Positions 41,838 through 52,151 are shown, counted from the stretch's first letter. The stretch is 64,000 nt of DNA from Colwellia sp. (GCA_029938115.1 JAPYOP010000002.1:108504-172503), one strand, 5' to 3'. Made by a program: numbers and translations. Notes: generated by a model from the sequence alone, not told the origin.

Positions 41838-44504
41838 TTACGGTTTAGCTGTAACCGTCATCGTTTTAGTTACACCATCTTCAAAAGCAAAGATGTAAGT
41901 ACCTGCTGGAACATCAATTAAGATGTTGTTGTTAGAGTTAACCAGCGTTAATGGTTCGCCTAAAACAACCGCAGTATCAGCAACTTCAACGCCATAGTTA
42001 TAACCGAAGTTACCACCCCAGCCTTCATCTGCAACTTTAAATTGTGCAGCACCACCACCGTAGTTAACTTCTAATGAGTACGTATGAGACGCTTCAGCGG
42101 TGTTAGCTTCATCCATCGCCATAAAGCCTAATTGGTTGCCATCGTCAGCACCCCAACCAGTTCCTGTAATACCACCACGTAAATAAAGTGGTGCTTCAGA
42201 TACTTTCACTACAGGGTCAGCTGTTGCATATGACACTTCAAATTTATAAGAAGTTGCTTTAGTAACTGATACGCGCATATTCCCGCCATCGTTAGTTACA
42301 GCAACACTTCCATCTGAAATAGTAACTTCACCGAAGCCCAAATTAACTGGCCCCCAACTTTCATGAGCAAATTTAAAGGCATGGTTTCCATCTGCTTCTA
42401 AGCCGTAGATAACACTATATGAGCGAGAATCACCATCCCACATCATTTCATCAGCAGCAGGAGTTCCCCAACCATTGATAGAACCACGGATGTATACCGG
42501 ATCAGAGCCCCAAGGTAGTGCAGGTTTGATCTCAATAGTAGGAGCCATAGGATCCGACATATTCAAAATGAAATCATATTCAGCAGCAACTGAAGTAAAG
42601 CTTAATGCGCCACCATCGGCTTCTAATGCTAACGGAGTATTTTCCATAACAACATTATCAGTACCGATTGCGCCAACAGCAAAGCCGGCATCAACATCAG
42701 AAATAGTGAAACTATGTGTTTCAGCTGCTAAGGCCATTCTTACAACATATTGACCATTAGTTGTATAACTCAGCTCCATCATTTCTTCGCCAACAGTTAA
42801 CATTGGGAATGCATTAACAGGTACTTCACTAATAGTTAATTCAACTGCAGCAACATCTTCAGCATCGACTAAGAACTGATAAATTTTGTCTTTGCCCATG
42901 TCAACTTTCATGTTTTGACCAACGCCAGAACCAACAGTCATTAGAATAGTGGTTCCAACAGCTGATTGATCGCCACCTTTAATGCTACCGAATGACGCTG
43001 GCTCAGACCAACCTAAATCGGCTATTTTAAAGTCGTAAGTGCTAACACAATCTTCACCTTCAACGGCTTCAACACCTTCAGAAGCTTCAACTGCTTCAAC
43101 AATTTCACAATCTGTTGTGTATGGATAATTAACGCGGTATTGACCTTCGCCAACATAAGCTAGTTTTGAAGCATCAAAGTTTGGATCATCAGCACCACCC
43201 CAACCATTAAAGCCACCACGTAGTAATAAATCAGTTGTTTCTGGATCAAATGCAAGTACACATTTAGATGCAATTTCTTCTGCACCAACACCAACTGCTA
43301 CCGCAGTTTCTGGACAAACTAGTGCTTCACCAACACAGATACCTGCGTCATTTGGTGCCATACTCCAACCACAAGAAGCTAATCCTGAAGAAGCTTCAGC
43401 GCCAAAGAATGGATGTTGGTTAATAATTAACAATCCATCTAAAACATTAACTGGGAAATCATCATGTGCATATGAGTTTTTATCAAGGTTGTGTAAGGTT
43501 ACATCACCTGATGGACCTATAGGCATAATCAAATCAGAATCTGAAATTCGCTTAGTACCCTTAGTATCATTAAAAATAATATTGGCACAGTTTGAATGAC
43601 CTTCAACTAAATCTAGAACCCAGTATGCACCGTAGTTATCATCTATACCGGCTTGGGCAGCACCACTAATACCCCATTGCGGAGAAATACTATTATCAGC
43701 ATAAGCGGTACAATCATCATTGTTCCATGTATGAACAACGGTATTTGCATAAAGCTCGCTGTTATCAGCGCCTTCTACATGTTCTTCATGACGGTAATAA
43801 GCAACAGCTTCACCTGCACCAGCTAAATAAGCAGGAGCGGGAGCATCGTTAATAATATTGACTTCAGGAATAATACATTCGTAATTACCTGATTCATCAA
43901 TTACTTTGTAGTTAGGGCATGATAATGGCGGGTTATAACAAATTTCTTCACCATCCATTGCTGGCGTAGTTTCATTCACTGAACGATAAATTCGTTGTGA
44001 CGGTCCTAAATAGCTTGCTGGTGGAATAGCGGCAAACCATTCATCAAGCCAAGTCTCAAAGCCTTCGCCACGGATGACATCTTGACCTTGTTCTATTTGA
44101 AAGGCGCGGGCTTCTTCTTTAGCTATAACTTGACGCGCTGTTTCTTCAATGGTTAAACCTAGAATACTATAAAGATCTAAATCGGTTATTTTAAAATTTG
44201 CTTCCCATTCGGCTACCCACTCAGCTACTTCTTCATCTGTCCACTCACTATCAGGATCTGCTTGAGCTAAATCGTTAGCCTTTGCTATTTCTGCAGCTGC
44301 GTTGACATCTGCTATTTCCTGTTCAGATAAAGGATATGAGTCTGGGCTAGCAATTTGTACTATCTCAGGATTTTTACACCAAAGGCCTACTTCTGCAAAT
44401 ACGTCTGTTATTTCTGGTTGTGCTTGATCGCTGCCACAACCACTGAGGGCTGCACTTACGGCAATAGCACTTCCAAGCATGAGGGGCTTGAATTTATATT
44501 TCAT
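41838..44504 (-). CDS. Multidomain surface starch-binding lipoprotein (SusE/F-like role)
   Basis: An 888-residue lipoprotein (lipobox LSGC, Cys23) with no catalytic domain. After an acidic N-terminal region, residues about 215-345 resemble the CBM41 domain of the large pullulanase (TVVHTWNNDDCTAYAD, DNYGAYWVLDLVEG). Four C-terminal beta domains follow (about 422-560, 561-663, 664-770, 771-888), with RGGFNGWGG, RGSINGWGT and RGGITGTGWG motifs like SusE/SusF or pullulanase C-terminal domains. It probably binds starch at the cell surface for the TonB receptor encoded divergently. The exact family is not identified. Confidence 0.78.
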   Translation of the reverse strand: MKYKFKPLMLGSAIAVSAALSGCGSDQAQPEITDVFAEVGLWCKNPEIVQIASPDSYPLSEQEIADVNAAAEIAKANDLAQADPDSEWTDEEVAEWVAEWEANFKITDLDLYSILGLTIEETARQVIAKEEARAFQIEQGQDVIRGEGFETWLDEWFAAIPPASYLGPSQRIYRSVNETTPAMDGEEICYNPPLSCPNYKVIDESGNYECIIPEVNIINDAPAPAYLAGAGEAVAYYRHEEHVEGADNSELYANTVVHTWNNDDCTAYADNSISPQWGISGAAQAGIDDNYGAYWVLDLVEGHSNCANIIFNDTKGTKRISDSDLIMPIGPSGDVTLHNLDKNSYAHDDFPVNVLDGLLIINQHPFFGAEASSGLASCGWSMAPNDAGICVGEALVCPETAVAVGVGAEEIASKCVLAFDPETTDLLLRGGFNGWGGADDPNFDASKLAYVGEGQYRVNYPYTTDCEIVEAVEASEGVEAVEGEDCVSTYDFKIADLGWSEPASFGSIKGGDQSAVGTTILMTVGSGVGQNMKVDMGKDKIYQFLVDAEDVAAVELTISEVPVNAFPMLTVGEEMMELSYTTNGQYVVRMALAAETHSFTISDVDAGFAVGAIGTDNVVMENTPLALEADGGALSFTSVAAEYDFILNMSDPMAPTIEIKPALPWGSDPVYIRGSINGWGTPAADEMMWDGDSRSYSVIYGLEADGNHAFKFAHESWGPVNLGFGEVTISDGSVAVTNDGGNMRVSVTKATSYKFEVSYATADPVVKVSEAPLYLRGGITGTGWGADDGNQLGFMAMDEANTAEASHTYSLEVNYGGGAAQFKVADEGWGGNFGYNYGVEVADTAVVLGEPLTLVNSNNNILIDVPAGTYIFAFEDGVTKTMTVTAKP

Positions 44505-44696
44505 GAGTCTATAACTCCATTAACTATATGGTTTTAGTTTATGTGTATATAATTTTCTTATCACCCCGTAAACTTTGCTGATTAAGTCGAGGTGACATAG
44601 TATTATTTAATTCCGATGATTAAATTTTTTCAGTAACACCTTAAACCTACACAAACTAACCTTACTTGTATACATCTCAACTCCTTTGAAACGCTA

Positions 44697-44710
44697 TGAA
44701 TACGTATGCA
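44697..44710. promoter_or_regulatory. LacI-type operator, site 5
   Basis: TGAATACGTATGCA. It lies 30 bp, about three helical turns, from site 6, an arrangement suited to cooperative binding of a dimer or tetramer. Confidence 0.75.
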
Positions 44711-44726
44711 TAGCAGGATATTTAGC

Positions 44727-44740
44727 TGCATACGTATGCA
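44727..44740. promoter_or_regulatory. LacI-type operator, site 6
   Basis: TGCATACGTATGCA, a perfect 14-bp palindrome and the most symmetrical copy in the window. It is 212 bp before the TonB receptor ATG. Confidence 0.78.
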
Positions 44741-44951
44741 TAGAACATTTACTTGTTTTTTGATTTGGTTGTTTTACACTCAATTTGCTGAAATAAATTA
44801 TTAAAACTAAAAATTACTAAATAATAGTGTATATAAAGTAACGTTCCGATAACAACACAAAGGTAGCAACTGACTGCTCTAATGCTCCGTTAACACTAAG
44901 TATTGAGCACAAAACATAAAGCATAAATACAACTTGCCTTAAGGAATACAC

Positions 44952-47939
44952 ATGAAAACATTTAAGCCCAGTGCGCTCTCATTAGCGTTAATGCTTGGGG
45001 GATTACAACTAGCCGCTATACCTAATTATGTTATAGCCGCAGAAGAAACTCCAAAAGCAGCAGAAGACAAAAACGATGCCGATGATCAAGTTGAGGTTAT
45101 CGAAGTTACCGGTTTTAGAGGTAGTATAATTAAATCTCTAAACACAAAACGTTTTTCAGATACCGTAGTTGATGCCATATCAGCCGATGATATAGGTGGA
45201 TTACCTGATGTATCAATTGCCGATTCATTAACACGCCTACCAGGTGTTACCTCTGTACGTATCGATGGTCAATCAAGTGAATTAAACGTTCGTGGTTTAT
45301 CCGGCGGTTATGTATTCTCTACCTTAAATGGTCGTGAAATGGTATCAACCAGTGGTGGCCGTTCAATTCAATTTGATATCTTTCCATCAGAGCTAATTAC
45401 TGGTGCACAGGTTTATAAATCACAAAAAGCGTCATTAATTGAGGGTGGTGTTGCAGCAACAATTAACTTAGACACGGCTAATGCATTAGATAATGAAAAA
45501 GAACATTCAGTTCGTGCATCTTTACATGGCAACTACAATGAAGCTGCAGCAGACAATGAAGATTCAGATACCTTCGGTCGTCGCTTAACATTAGCTTACC
45601 AAGGTAAATTCCTTGATGAAACTTTAGGCTTCTCTATTGGTTGGGCAAACATGTTCCAACCTACCGTTTCAAGCCGTTTTGTAAATTATCAATTTGATGA
45701 AAAAGATTTAGGTGAAACCTATGATGGCGCACCAGAGCTTTTAGTTTCATCTGGTTTTGAAATTAATGAACGTGGTGGTGAAGATGAGCGTAATGCTTAT
45801 ACTATGGCCATCAACTATGAACCAACAGATACATTACGCTTTCAGTTTGATGCGTTTCACTCTAAATTCGATTCTAACAAATGGGATCGTGGTTTACGTA
45901 TTTCTGGCATCAATAACATTGGAACTTCAGGCTCTACGCTACTAATTGATAATCCATTAGTGTCAAATGGTGCCCTTGTTGGTGGTACTATTTATAGAAA
46001 TCCAAATGGTACAAACATTGCTCCACCATATAAAGGCTCTTCTAAAGATCTAAATATCCAAACACAGGCCGATGATAATACTACAAATAGTACGTCATCT
46101 GCTTTTGGCCTTAAAGGCGAGTGGGATATCAGCGATGACTTAATGATGACAGTAGATGTTTCTCATTCGGAAGGTGATGAAAACTACAAAGATCAGGTTA
46201 TGCGTATGGCCTACTTTGAAGATTCAAGTGCCGCAACGCCTGTCATTGATGACAACATTATCTTTAGTTATCAATTGAATGGTTTAAATCCACCTGATCT
46301 ACAATTCAACCAAGATTTCACCGATACTGCACACATGATGGTAACCAGTGCTGAATCATATCCGCATATTGAAGCTAACTCTTCTGACGCTGTGCGTGTT
46401 GATTTTGCTTATCAACTTGAAAGTGAAGTGTTTAGCTCAGTTGAATTTGGTGTTCGTGCTTCACAACGTGATTATGAATTAGGTCGTGGTCGTTTCTTAT
46501 ATGGCACTACGGATCAAAAAATGCGTAATGGTCAATACATTACTTTTGCTGGTGTCGATGCTGACGGAAACCCAATTGAAGTTGAACGTTTCCAACCTTT
46601 TCAGTTAGATACTAATAACTCTACTGTTACCACTATCGGTGGTGAATTAGTGGGTATGCCAAGCTTCTTAGCGGTTGATAATAACGCTATTTTAGATGCT
46701 TGGATTCCAGGCGTTGACCGTACACCAGTTCGTACTTGGGAACATAGCTGGACTATGACTCAAGCCAACGTAGTAGAAGAAGAAATATTAGCTGCTTATA
46801 TACAATTAAATATCGATACTGAACTGTTTGGTGTACCACTAACAGGTAACCTTGGTGTTCGTTATGTTGACACAACTCAAAGCAGTACCGGCTTAGTCAG
46901 CGCTGGCGCTGGTGGTGGTGATGCAGTTGTCGATGATTTAGGTGTAGTTAATACTGATTGGACCAATAAAACAGTCAGCGACAGCTATTCAGATATTTTG
47001 CCATCATTTAACTTAAACTTCCAAGTAACTGATGATGACCAAATACGTTTTGCTTATGCAAAAGTTATGTCACGTCCTGAAATGCCAACAATGGCAAACA
47101 GTGGTAACTTTGACTGGGTTGAAGATGAAGACGAAGGTCGCTATCAAATAAATTTAGACAGTTCAACCAGTCCATTTTTACGTCCTTTCTATGCCAATCA
47201 ATTTGACTTATCTTTTGAACATTATTTCACTGAAACTGACGGCGCTATTGTAGTTGCGCTTTGGTACAAAGATATTGAAAATATGGTGGGTGATGGTGAA
47301 GATAAAGACTATGATTACGCTGCTGCCGGTATTGTTGTACCACCAACACCTGATAACAAAACACATGCTGCGTACGATGCTGATGGTAATGGGATTGGTG
47401 ATCCAATAGATTACGCTAACGGTACCTACACCCATGCGGATAATGTTGCAGATGCTGGCTATATGCGCGGTGTAGAAATTGGTTATACGCAAACTTTTGG
47501 CTTCTTACCAGGCTATTTAGCCGGCTTAGGCGCTAACGTTAACTTCTCTTATACGCAAAGTGAAATTGAAGTTGAATCAAAAGTACCTGGTGAAGATGGT
47601 GCTCTAGGCCCTATTGAAGGTTTATCTCCTCGTGTATTGAGTGCTGCTTTGTTCTACGATTGGGATGAGAAATTTTCAGCTCGTGTTAATGCTCGTTACC
47701 GTTCTGCCTATTTGAGCCGTCAAATTGCAATTGGTAGTGATCAGTCTGCATATTTCCAAGAAGAAACGATTTTTTCTGCGCAAATGTCGTATAACTTCAC
47801 TGAAAATCTGCAAGCAGTTATTTCTGCTGATAACATCACTGATGAACCTAACCTATCATACTTTGGTGACACTACGCGTACCGGTACTATTCAGTACTTT
47901 GGTCGCACAATTTACTTCGGTGTAAACTACACTATGTAA
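44952..47939 (+). CDS. TonB-dependent receptor, probable maltodextrin uptake (MalA-like)
   Basis: A 995-residue outer-membrane receptor. It has a signal peptide, a TonB box near VEVIEVTGFRGSI (about 47-59), a plug domain (about 62-180) with ADSLTRLPGVTSVRIDG and LNVRGL, and a C-terminal barrel with aromatic strands and a final residue Met after FGVNYT. The long form with FRGSIxKSL resembles the Xanthomonas/Caulobacter group that includes MalA, the maltodextrin receptor. The divergent starch-binding lipoprotein and shared operators support maltodextrin import. A terminator follows. Confidence 0.85.
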   Translation: MKTFKPSALSLALMLGGLQLAAIPNYVIAAEETPKAAEDKNDADDQVEVIEVTGFRGSIIKSLNTKRFSDTVVDAISADDIGGLPDVSIADSLTRLPGVTSVRIDGQSSELNVRGLSGGYVFSTLNGREMVSTSGGRSIQFDIFPSELITGAQVYKSQKASLIEGGVAATINLDTANALDNEKEHSVRASLHGNYNEAAADNEDSDTFGRRLTLAYQGKFLDETLGFSIGWANMFQPTVSSRFVNYQFDEKDLGETYDGAPELLVSSGFEINERGGEDERNAYTMAINYEPTDTLRFQFDAFHSKFDSNKWDRGLRISGINNIGTSGSTLLIDNPLVSNGALVGGTIYRNPNGTNIAPPYKGSSKDLNIQTQADDNTTNSTSSAFGLKGEWDISDDLMMTVDVSHSEGDENYKDQVMRMAYFEDSSAATPVIDDNIIFSYQLNGLNPPDLQFNQDFTDTAHMMVTSAESYPHIEANSSDAVRVDFAYQLESEVFSSVEFGVRASQRDYELGRGRFLYGTTDQKMRNGQYITFAGVDADGNPIEVERFQPFQLDTNNSTVTTIGGELVGMPSFLAVDNNAILDAWIPGVDRTPVRTWEHSWTMTQANVVEEEILAAYIQLNIDTELFGVPLTGNLGVRYVDTTQSSTGLVSAGAGGGDAVVDDLGVVNTDWTNKTVSDSYSDILPSFNLNFQVTDDDQIRFAYAKVMSRPEMPTMANSGNFDWVEDEDEGRYQINLDSSTSPFLRPFYANQFDLSFEHYFTETDGAIVVALWYKDIENMVGDGEDKDYDYAAAGIVVPPTPDNKTHAAYDADGNGIGDPIDYANGTYTHADNVADAGYMRGVEIGYTQTFGFLPGYLAGLGANVNFSYTQSEIEVESKVPGEDGALGPIEGLSPRVLSAALFYDWDEKFSARVNARYRSAYLSRQIAIGSDQSAYFQEETIFSAQMSYNFTENLQAVISADNITDEPNLSYFGDTTRTGTIQYFGRTIYFGVNYTM

Positions 47940-47960
47940 TTAGTAAGTTGAGAAAATTAA

Positions 47961-47999
47961 AGAGCAATACTTATGAAATATGAAGTATTGCTCTTTTTG
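47961..47999 (+). terminator. Rho-independent terminator after the TonB receptor
   Basis: AGAGCAATACTT (47961-47972) pairs perfectly with AAGTATTGCTCT (47983-47994), followed by a T-run. It suggests that the halogenase genes use a separate promoter or depend on partial read-through. Confidence 0.88.
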
Positions 48000-48000
48000 T

Positions 48001-48180
48001 TTGTAGGTCGAGGCTTGCCTCGACTAGTGTTATTTGTCGTGCCTCACTACAGGTTATATGTTCCAGACATAACCTAAGTGACCTATATCCTTATAGGCCT
48101 CGTTCGTGACGATCGACAAAGTGACGACCTACAAATAACCATGTTATGTTGAATTGTAGGTCGATGCTTGCCTCGACAAA
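48001..48180. repeat. BIME-like palindromic repeat, copy E
   Basis: alpha (48001-48023), beta (48033-48134) and alpha (48154-48180). The beta unit carries a small internal duplication (GTGACGA repeated around 48105-48127). It fills the space between the receptor terminator and the first halogenase gene, ending about 17 bp before its start codon. Confidence 0.88.
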
Positions 48181-48197
48181 GAAAATAAGGTTTTTAA

Positions 48198-49745
48198 ATG
48201 ATCAATAAGAATTGTCACAACATAATCATTCTTGGTGGCGGTACCGCTGGTTGGATGACAGCTAATTTAATGGCGGTGCAATGGCGCGATAAAATAGCGA
48301 ATAACCAATTATCTATAACCTTAATTGAATCTCCAGATATTGGCGTTATCGGTGTTGGCGAAGGCTCAACACCGCAATTAAAAACCTTCTTCGATAAAAT
48401 AGGCGTACAAGAAAAAGACTGGATGCCTGAGTGCAATGCTACCTACAAAAACGGAATTTTATTTAAAAACTGGAGCCATCGTGATGGTTTTGACCGCTAT
48501 TTCCACCCCTTCGTCTCAATCATTGATGCCCATACAGCACCTGCTTTTGTGCACAATACTAAATTTAAGCGTCAAGGGTATGCTGTCGACAGTACCGTCG
48601 ATCGTTTCTTTTTATCCGCAACCCTAGCCAAGCAACAAAAAGCCCCTATCGGTAATAAAAACTTTCCTTTCGATATTGGTTATGGGTATCACTTCGATGC
48701 CGTGCTGTTAGGTAAATTTCTAAGTAAGGTCGCTATAGCAAAAGGGGTTAATCATTTATCCGCAACGGTTAGCGATGTTAGCTTAGACAAAGCTGGAAAC
48801 ATTGAACAACTTATTTTAAATAATGATCAAAAAATCACTGCCGATTTATTTGTTGATTGCACTGGTTTTGCTAGTGTACTTCTTCAAAAAACCTTACAAG
48901 TACCTTTTATCAGTTTTAAAGAAAACTTATTTAATGATAGCGCCGTCACTATTGCTACGCCTCATGCTAAAGATGAAAAGTTAAACTCACAGACTATTTC
49001 AACCGCAATGAAGTATGGTTGGGCATGGGATATTCCACTCACTAACCGCACCGGCAATGGTTATGTGTATAGCGCTGACTTTTGCACACCAGAGCAAGCT
49101 GAAAGTGAATTAAGAGAAAAACTAGGTCTTAGTGATAACAGCATCAAAGCCAATCATTTAAAAATGAAGGTCGGTCGTGTAGAAAAGCATTGGCACAAGA
49201 ACTGTGTTGCCATTGGCTTGTCACAAGGCTTTATTGAACCTTTAGAGGCCACCGCATTACATTTTGTACAAGAAACAATAGAAGGCTTTATTGACGCATA
49301 TAATCTGGAATGCACAACTCAAGCAACTCATGAACAATTTAATAAAAAAATGAATGCCCGTTTTGATGGTATTCGTGATTATATTGTCGCCCATTACAGA
49401 TTAAGCGATAGAAACGATACCGAGTATTGGCGACTTAATAGTGAAAATCCTCATATTTCCAATAACCTGAAAAAAATAGTGCAATGCTGGTTAAGTGGTG
49501 AGGATTTAAATAAAGCGCTTATGCAGCCTGATATGGTCAGTTTTTATCCTCCGGTTTCATGGCATGCTATTTTAGCAGGCTATGGCGTTTTCCCTGTAGC
49601 TAATGATAAATTGGCTTCTAGTGCTCAAGCACATAAATATGATTTAACTCATATAGATCAATTTATTAGGCGAAGTGCGTTAAATTTTACCGATCATAAA
49701 TCTTTTTTAGCTACTATTAGCAAGAGCAAAAATACCAACAACTAA
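48198..49745 (+). CDS. Flavin-dependent halogenase family protein (first copy)
   Basis: A 515-residue FAD-binding protein of the tryptophan halogenase family. The dinucleotide motif GGGTAGWMTA is at residues 13-22, GVGEGSTPQL follows (52-61), a lysine in TYKNGI (Lys84) corresponds to the halogenase catalytic Lys, and the halogenase hallmark WxWxIP appears as GWAWDIPL. GFIEPLEATALHFVQ is also typical. These motifs predict a working halogenase, but members next to TonB receptors in Caulobacter- and Alteromonas-type bacteria have no known substrate. No signal peptide; cytoplasmic. An AAGG site precedes the ATG. Confidence 0.85.
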   Translation: MINKNCHNIIILGGGTAGWMTANLMAVQWRDKIANNQLSITLIESPDIGVIGVGEGSTPQLKTFFDKIGVQEKDWMPECNATYKNGILFKNWSHRDGFDRYFHPFVSIIDAHTAPAFVHNTKFKRQGYAVDSTVDRFFLSATLAKQQKAPIGNKNFPFDIGYGYHFDAVLLGKFLSKVAIAKGVNHLSATVSDVSLDKAGNIEQLILNNDQKITADLFVDCTGFASVLLQKTLQVPFISFKENLFNDSAVTIATPHAKDEKLNSQTISTAMKYGWAWDIPLTNRTGNGYVYSADFCTPEQAESELREKLGLSDNSIKANHLKMKVGRVEKHWHKNCVAIGLSQGFIEPLEATALHFVQETIEGFIDAYNLECTTQATHEQFNKKMNARFDGIRDYIVAHYRLSDRNDTEYWRLNSENPHISNNLKKIVQCWLSGEDLNKALMQPDMVSFYPPVSWHAILAGYGVFPVANDKLASSAQAHKYDLTHIDQFIRRSALNFTDHKSFLATISKSKNTNN

Positions 49746-49753
49746 GGGTTAAA

Positions 49754-51283
49754 ATGTCAGTAAAAGATCAAATTAACAACATTGTTATTGTCGGCGGTGG
49801 GTCAGCAGGTTGGATGACAGCAGCAATGCTTGCCAAGCAACTTGAGTCTAAGGTTAGTATTACTTTAATCGAATCAGACACTATCGGTACAGTTGGCGTC
49901 GGTGAAGCGACTATTCCGCCAATAAAAGTCTTTAACCGCATGCTTGGTATTGATGAAAATGATTTTTTGAAACATTGCAATGGCTCAATCAAGCTCGGCA
50001 TTAGTTTCGAGAACTGGCCTCAGAAAAATCACCAATATTTCCATCCCTTCGGTCGCTTTGCCGTTGATTTTGACTATATACCTTTTTCATATTTTTGGAA
50101 CAAGCATCGTGCGACAGGTACTGATTCCAATAAGAATAGACCATTACAAGACTATGCAAGTGCTTGGCACTTAGCAAAAAACGATAAATTTTCGCTACCG
50201 GCAAAAGATGCTAAATCACTCTTTTCTGGCTTTGACTATGCGTATCATTTTGATGCCGGTTTATATGCCAAGTATTTAAAAGGTTATTCCCAAAAGCGTG
50301 GCGTAAAAAGGCAAGAGGGTAAAGTTACTCAAGTTGACACTAACGCTAACAATGGCTTTATTTCTTCCGTAACACTAGCCAGTGGGCAAAAAATTACCGG
50401 TGACTTTTTTATTGATTGCAGCGGCATAAGTGCCCTGCTTATTGATAAAACCTTAGGTATTGAATTTATTGATTGGTCAAAACATTTATTATGTAACCAA
50501 GCTATTGCAGTACAAACTAGTCACGTAAAAGCGATTAATCCATACACACGCTCTATTGCTAAGAGATCAGGTTGGCAATGGCGCATTCCACTGCAAACAC
50601 GCATGGGTAATGGTTCTGTACATTGTAGTGATTTTATTGATGAACAATCTGCCATGGATGAATTAATGGCAGACGTTGATGGTAAATTGCTAACAGAGCC
50701 GAGAGTGATCAATTTTAACGTCGGTCGTCGTGAAAAGTTTTGGCATAAAAACTGTGTTGCTATTGGGCTTTCTTCGGGGTTTTTAGAGCCATTAGAGTCA
50801 ACCAGCTTGCATCTTATACAACGAGCAATCATGCGACTTGTTTATCTTTTTCCTAATAAGCAATGCGATGAAATAAACACTAAACTTTATAATCAACAAA
50901 CGATAGAAGAGTATGAGCACATTCGTGATTTTATCATTTTGCACTATAAAGCAACCAAAAGAGATGACAGCGAGTTTTGGAAATATTGTCAGCACATGCC
51001 GATTCCTGATTCTCTTCAAAACCAAATTGAGTTATTTTCAACTCATGGTCATTTAGACATCAACGCTAAAGATTTATTCAAACAAGACAATTGGTTAGCA
51101 GTATTAACTGGGCAAAACATATTACCAAAGAGTGTTGCACCGATTATGGCTTATAAACAGCAAATTGACTTACCTAGAACCATGAATTCTTTTTATGATA
51201 TGATGGAAAAGACAGTAAAAAACTTACCTAATCATGAAGATTATCTAAAGAAAAACTGCTTATTTCAATTTGATAAAATGTAA
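49754..51283 (+). CDS. Flavin-dependent halogenase family protein (second copy)
   Basis: A 509-residue paralogue of the first, 8 bp downstream. GGGSAGWMTA (14-23), GVGEATIPPIK, Lys80 in SIKLGI, the WxWxIP motif in GWQWRIPL and GFLEPLESTSLHLIQ are all retained, so both copies look active. The two differ in many places, suggesting different partners or substrates. They probably form a two-gene operon downstream of the TonB receptor. Confidence 0.85.
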   Translation: MSVKDQINNIVIVGGGSAGWMTAAMLAKQLESKVSITLIESDTIGTVGVGEATIPPIKVFNRMLGIDENDFLKHCNGSIKLGISFENWPQKNHQYFHPFGRFAVDFDYIPFSYFWNKHRATGTDSNKNRPLQDYASAWHLAKNDKFSLPAKDAKSLFSGFDYAYHFDAGLYAKYLKGYSQKRGVKRQEGKVTQVDTNANNGFISSVTLASGQKITGDFFIDCSGISALLIDKTLGIEFIDWSKHLLCNQAIAVQTSHVKAINPYTRSIAKRSGWQWRIPLQTRMGNGSVHCSDFIDEQSAMDELMADVDGKLLTEPRVINFNVGRREKFWHKNCVAIGLSSGFLEPLESTSLHLIQRAIMRLVYLFPNKQCDEINTKLYNQQTIEEYEHIRDFIILHYKATKRDDSEFWKYCQHMPIPDSLQNQIELFSTHGHLDINAKDLFKQDNWLAVLTGQNILPKSVAPIMAYKQQIDLPRTMNSFYDMMEKTVKNLPNHEDYLKKNCLFQFDKM

Positions 51284-51319
51284 TGTTCCTACAATCTAAA
51301 CGGTGAAAAGAGCCTAAGG

Positions 51320-52069
51320 TTATTCACTTGGGGCCTTTACTCTCAACTTACGGTGTTCGTCTCTAATTTTGTCCACGAAGGCCATCGGGGTTTTTAAACT
51401 AATTGCCATACAGGTATTGTTTATGCCATCAATTTCAGCATTTAAATGGTATGTTGAACGTACATAGTCAGCTTGAAGGTTATTTCTTTCTAAGTGCTCA
51501 TCTATATATTCTTGAGTATCAATAATTAAATCAACTCGACTACCAAGTAAGTTTCTAAGGTTCGCTTGATTATCCCCGGTAAGTTGAAGATGAACACCTT
51601 TAACAAGCCCTTGTTGTTTAAAAAAGTCAGTTAAAAAAGTCCCTCGAGTAACACCTGTAGAATATTTTTTTAGATCGTTTAATGAATTGATCACAATATC
51701 TTTTCTTGATGTTAATTTAAAAACAAAATACTCAACAGAATTAAGAGGACAAACCCAATGAAACAAATGCTCTCTTTCTGGTGTTCTAACTGTCGAATAA
51801 AGTAATACGTTGGCTGTATTAAGCGCTAATTCATAAGAGCGTGCCCAGGGGTATGAATTCAAAGTATAAGGAATGTTACTATTACGTAATGTTTGTTCGA
51901 CTATAACCGTTGAGCTGCCCGCTATTTTCCCATCAGCTTGCGTATAGCTATACGGCGCCCACTCCTCAGTTACCACTATCATTGGATCACTCTCATTAAC
52001 TTGTGACATAACGACACCAGCAAAAAAAATAGCACTAAACGACAAAAACACGAACAAGTTTCTTACCAT
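51320..52069 (-). CDS. Periplasmic solute-binding protein, family 3
   Basis: A 249-residue protein with a signal peptide (LFVFLSFSAIFFAGVVM). EEWAPYSYTQADGKIAGSSTVIVEQ, YPWARSYELALNTANVLLYS, and a late GVTRGTFLTDFF match the type 3 extracellular solute-binding fold. No permease or ATPase gene is next to it, so it may be a sensor or a solo binding protein rather than part of a transporter. It is divergent from the aldo/keto reductase, with an operator in between. Confidence 0.75.
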   Translation of the reverse strand: MVRNLFVFLSFSAIFFAGVVMSQVNESDPMIVVTEEWAPYSYTQADGKIAGSSTVIVEQTLRNSNIPYTLNSYPWARSYELALNTANVLLYSTVRTPEREHLFHWVCPLNSVEYFVFKLTSRKDIVINSLNDLKKYSTGVTRGTFLTDFFKQQGLVKGVHLQLTGDNQANLRNLLGSRVDLIIDTQEYIDEHLERNNLQADYVRSTYHLNAEIDGINNTCMAISLKTPMAFVDKIRDEHRKLRVKAPSE

Positions 52070-52151
52070 TAGTTATCCATCCAAAAATAACTTTCCACTC
52101 AATGAGTATAACCGAATTAGCTTAAATGCGAGTATATCTTTGTTTTGTGAA

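Larger units (their letters stand above)
44505..44951. promoter_or_regulatory. 447-bp divergent control region of the binding lipoprotein and TonB receptor
   Basis: No gene is seen. It holds two copies of the LacI-type operator spaced 30 bp apart (44697 and 44727) and is otherwise AT-rich. Both genes have long leaders if transcription starts near the operators (about 190 and 210 bp). The TTTACA at 44773 with an AT-rich element about 16 bp later is a weak promoter candidate for the receptor gene. Confidence 0.6.

Noticed and set aside
51284..51319. Possible bidirectional terminator between the second halogenase and the solute-binding protein
   Set aside because: The stem has several mismatches and overlaps the end of a coding region, so the support is too weak.
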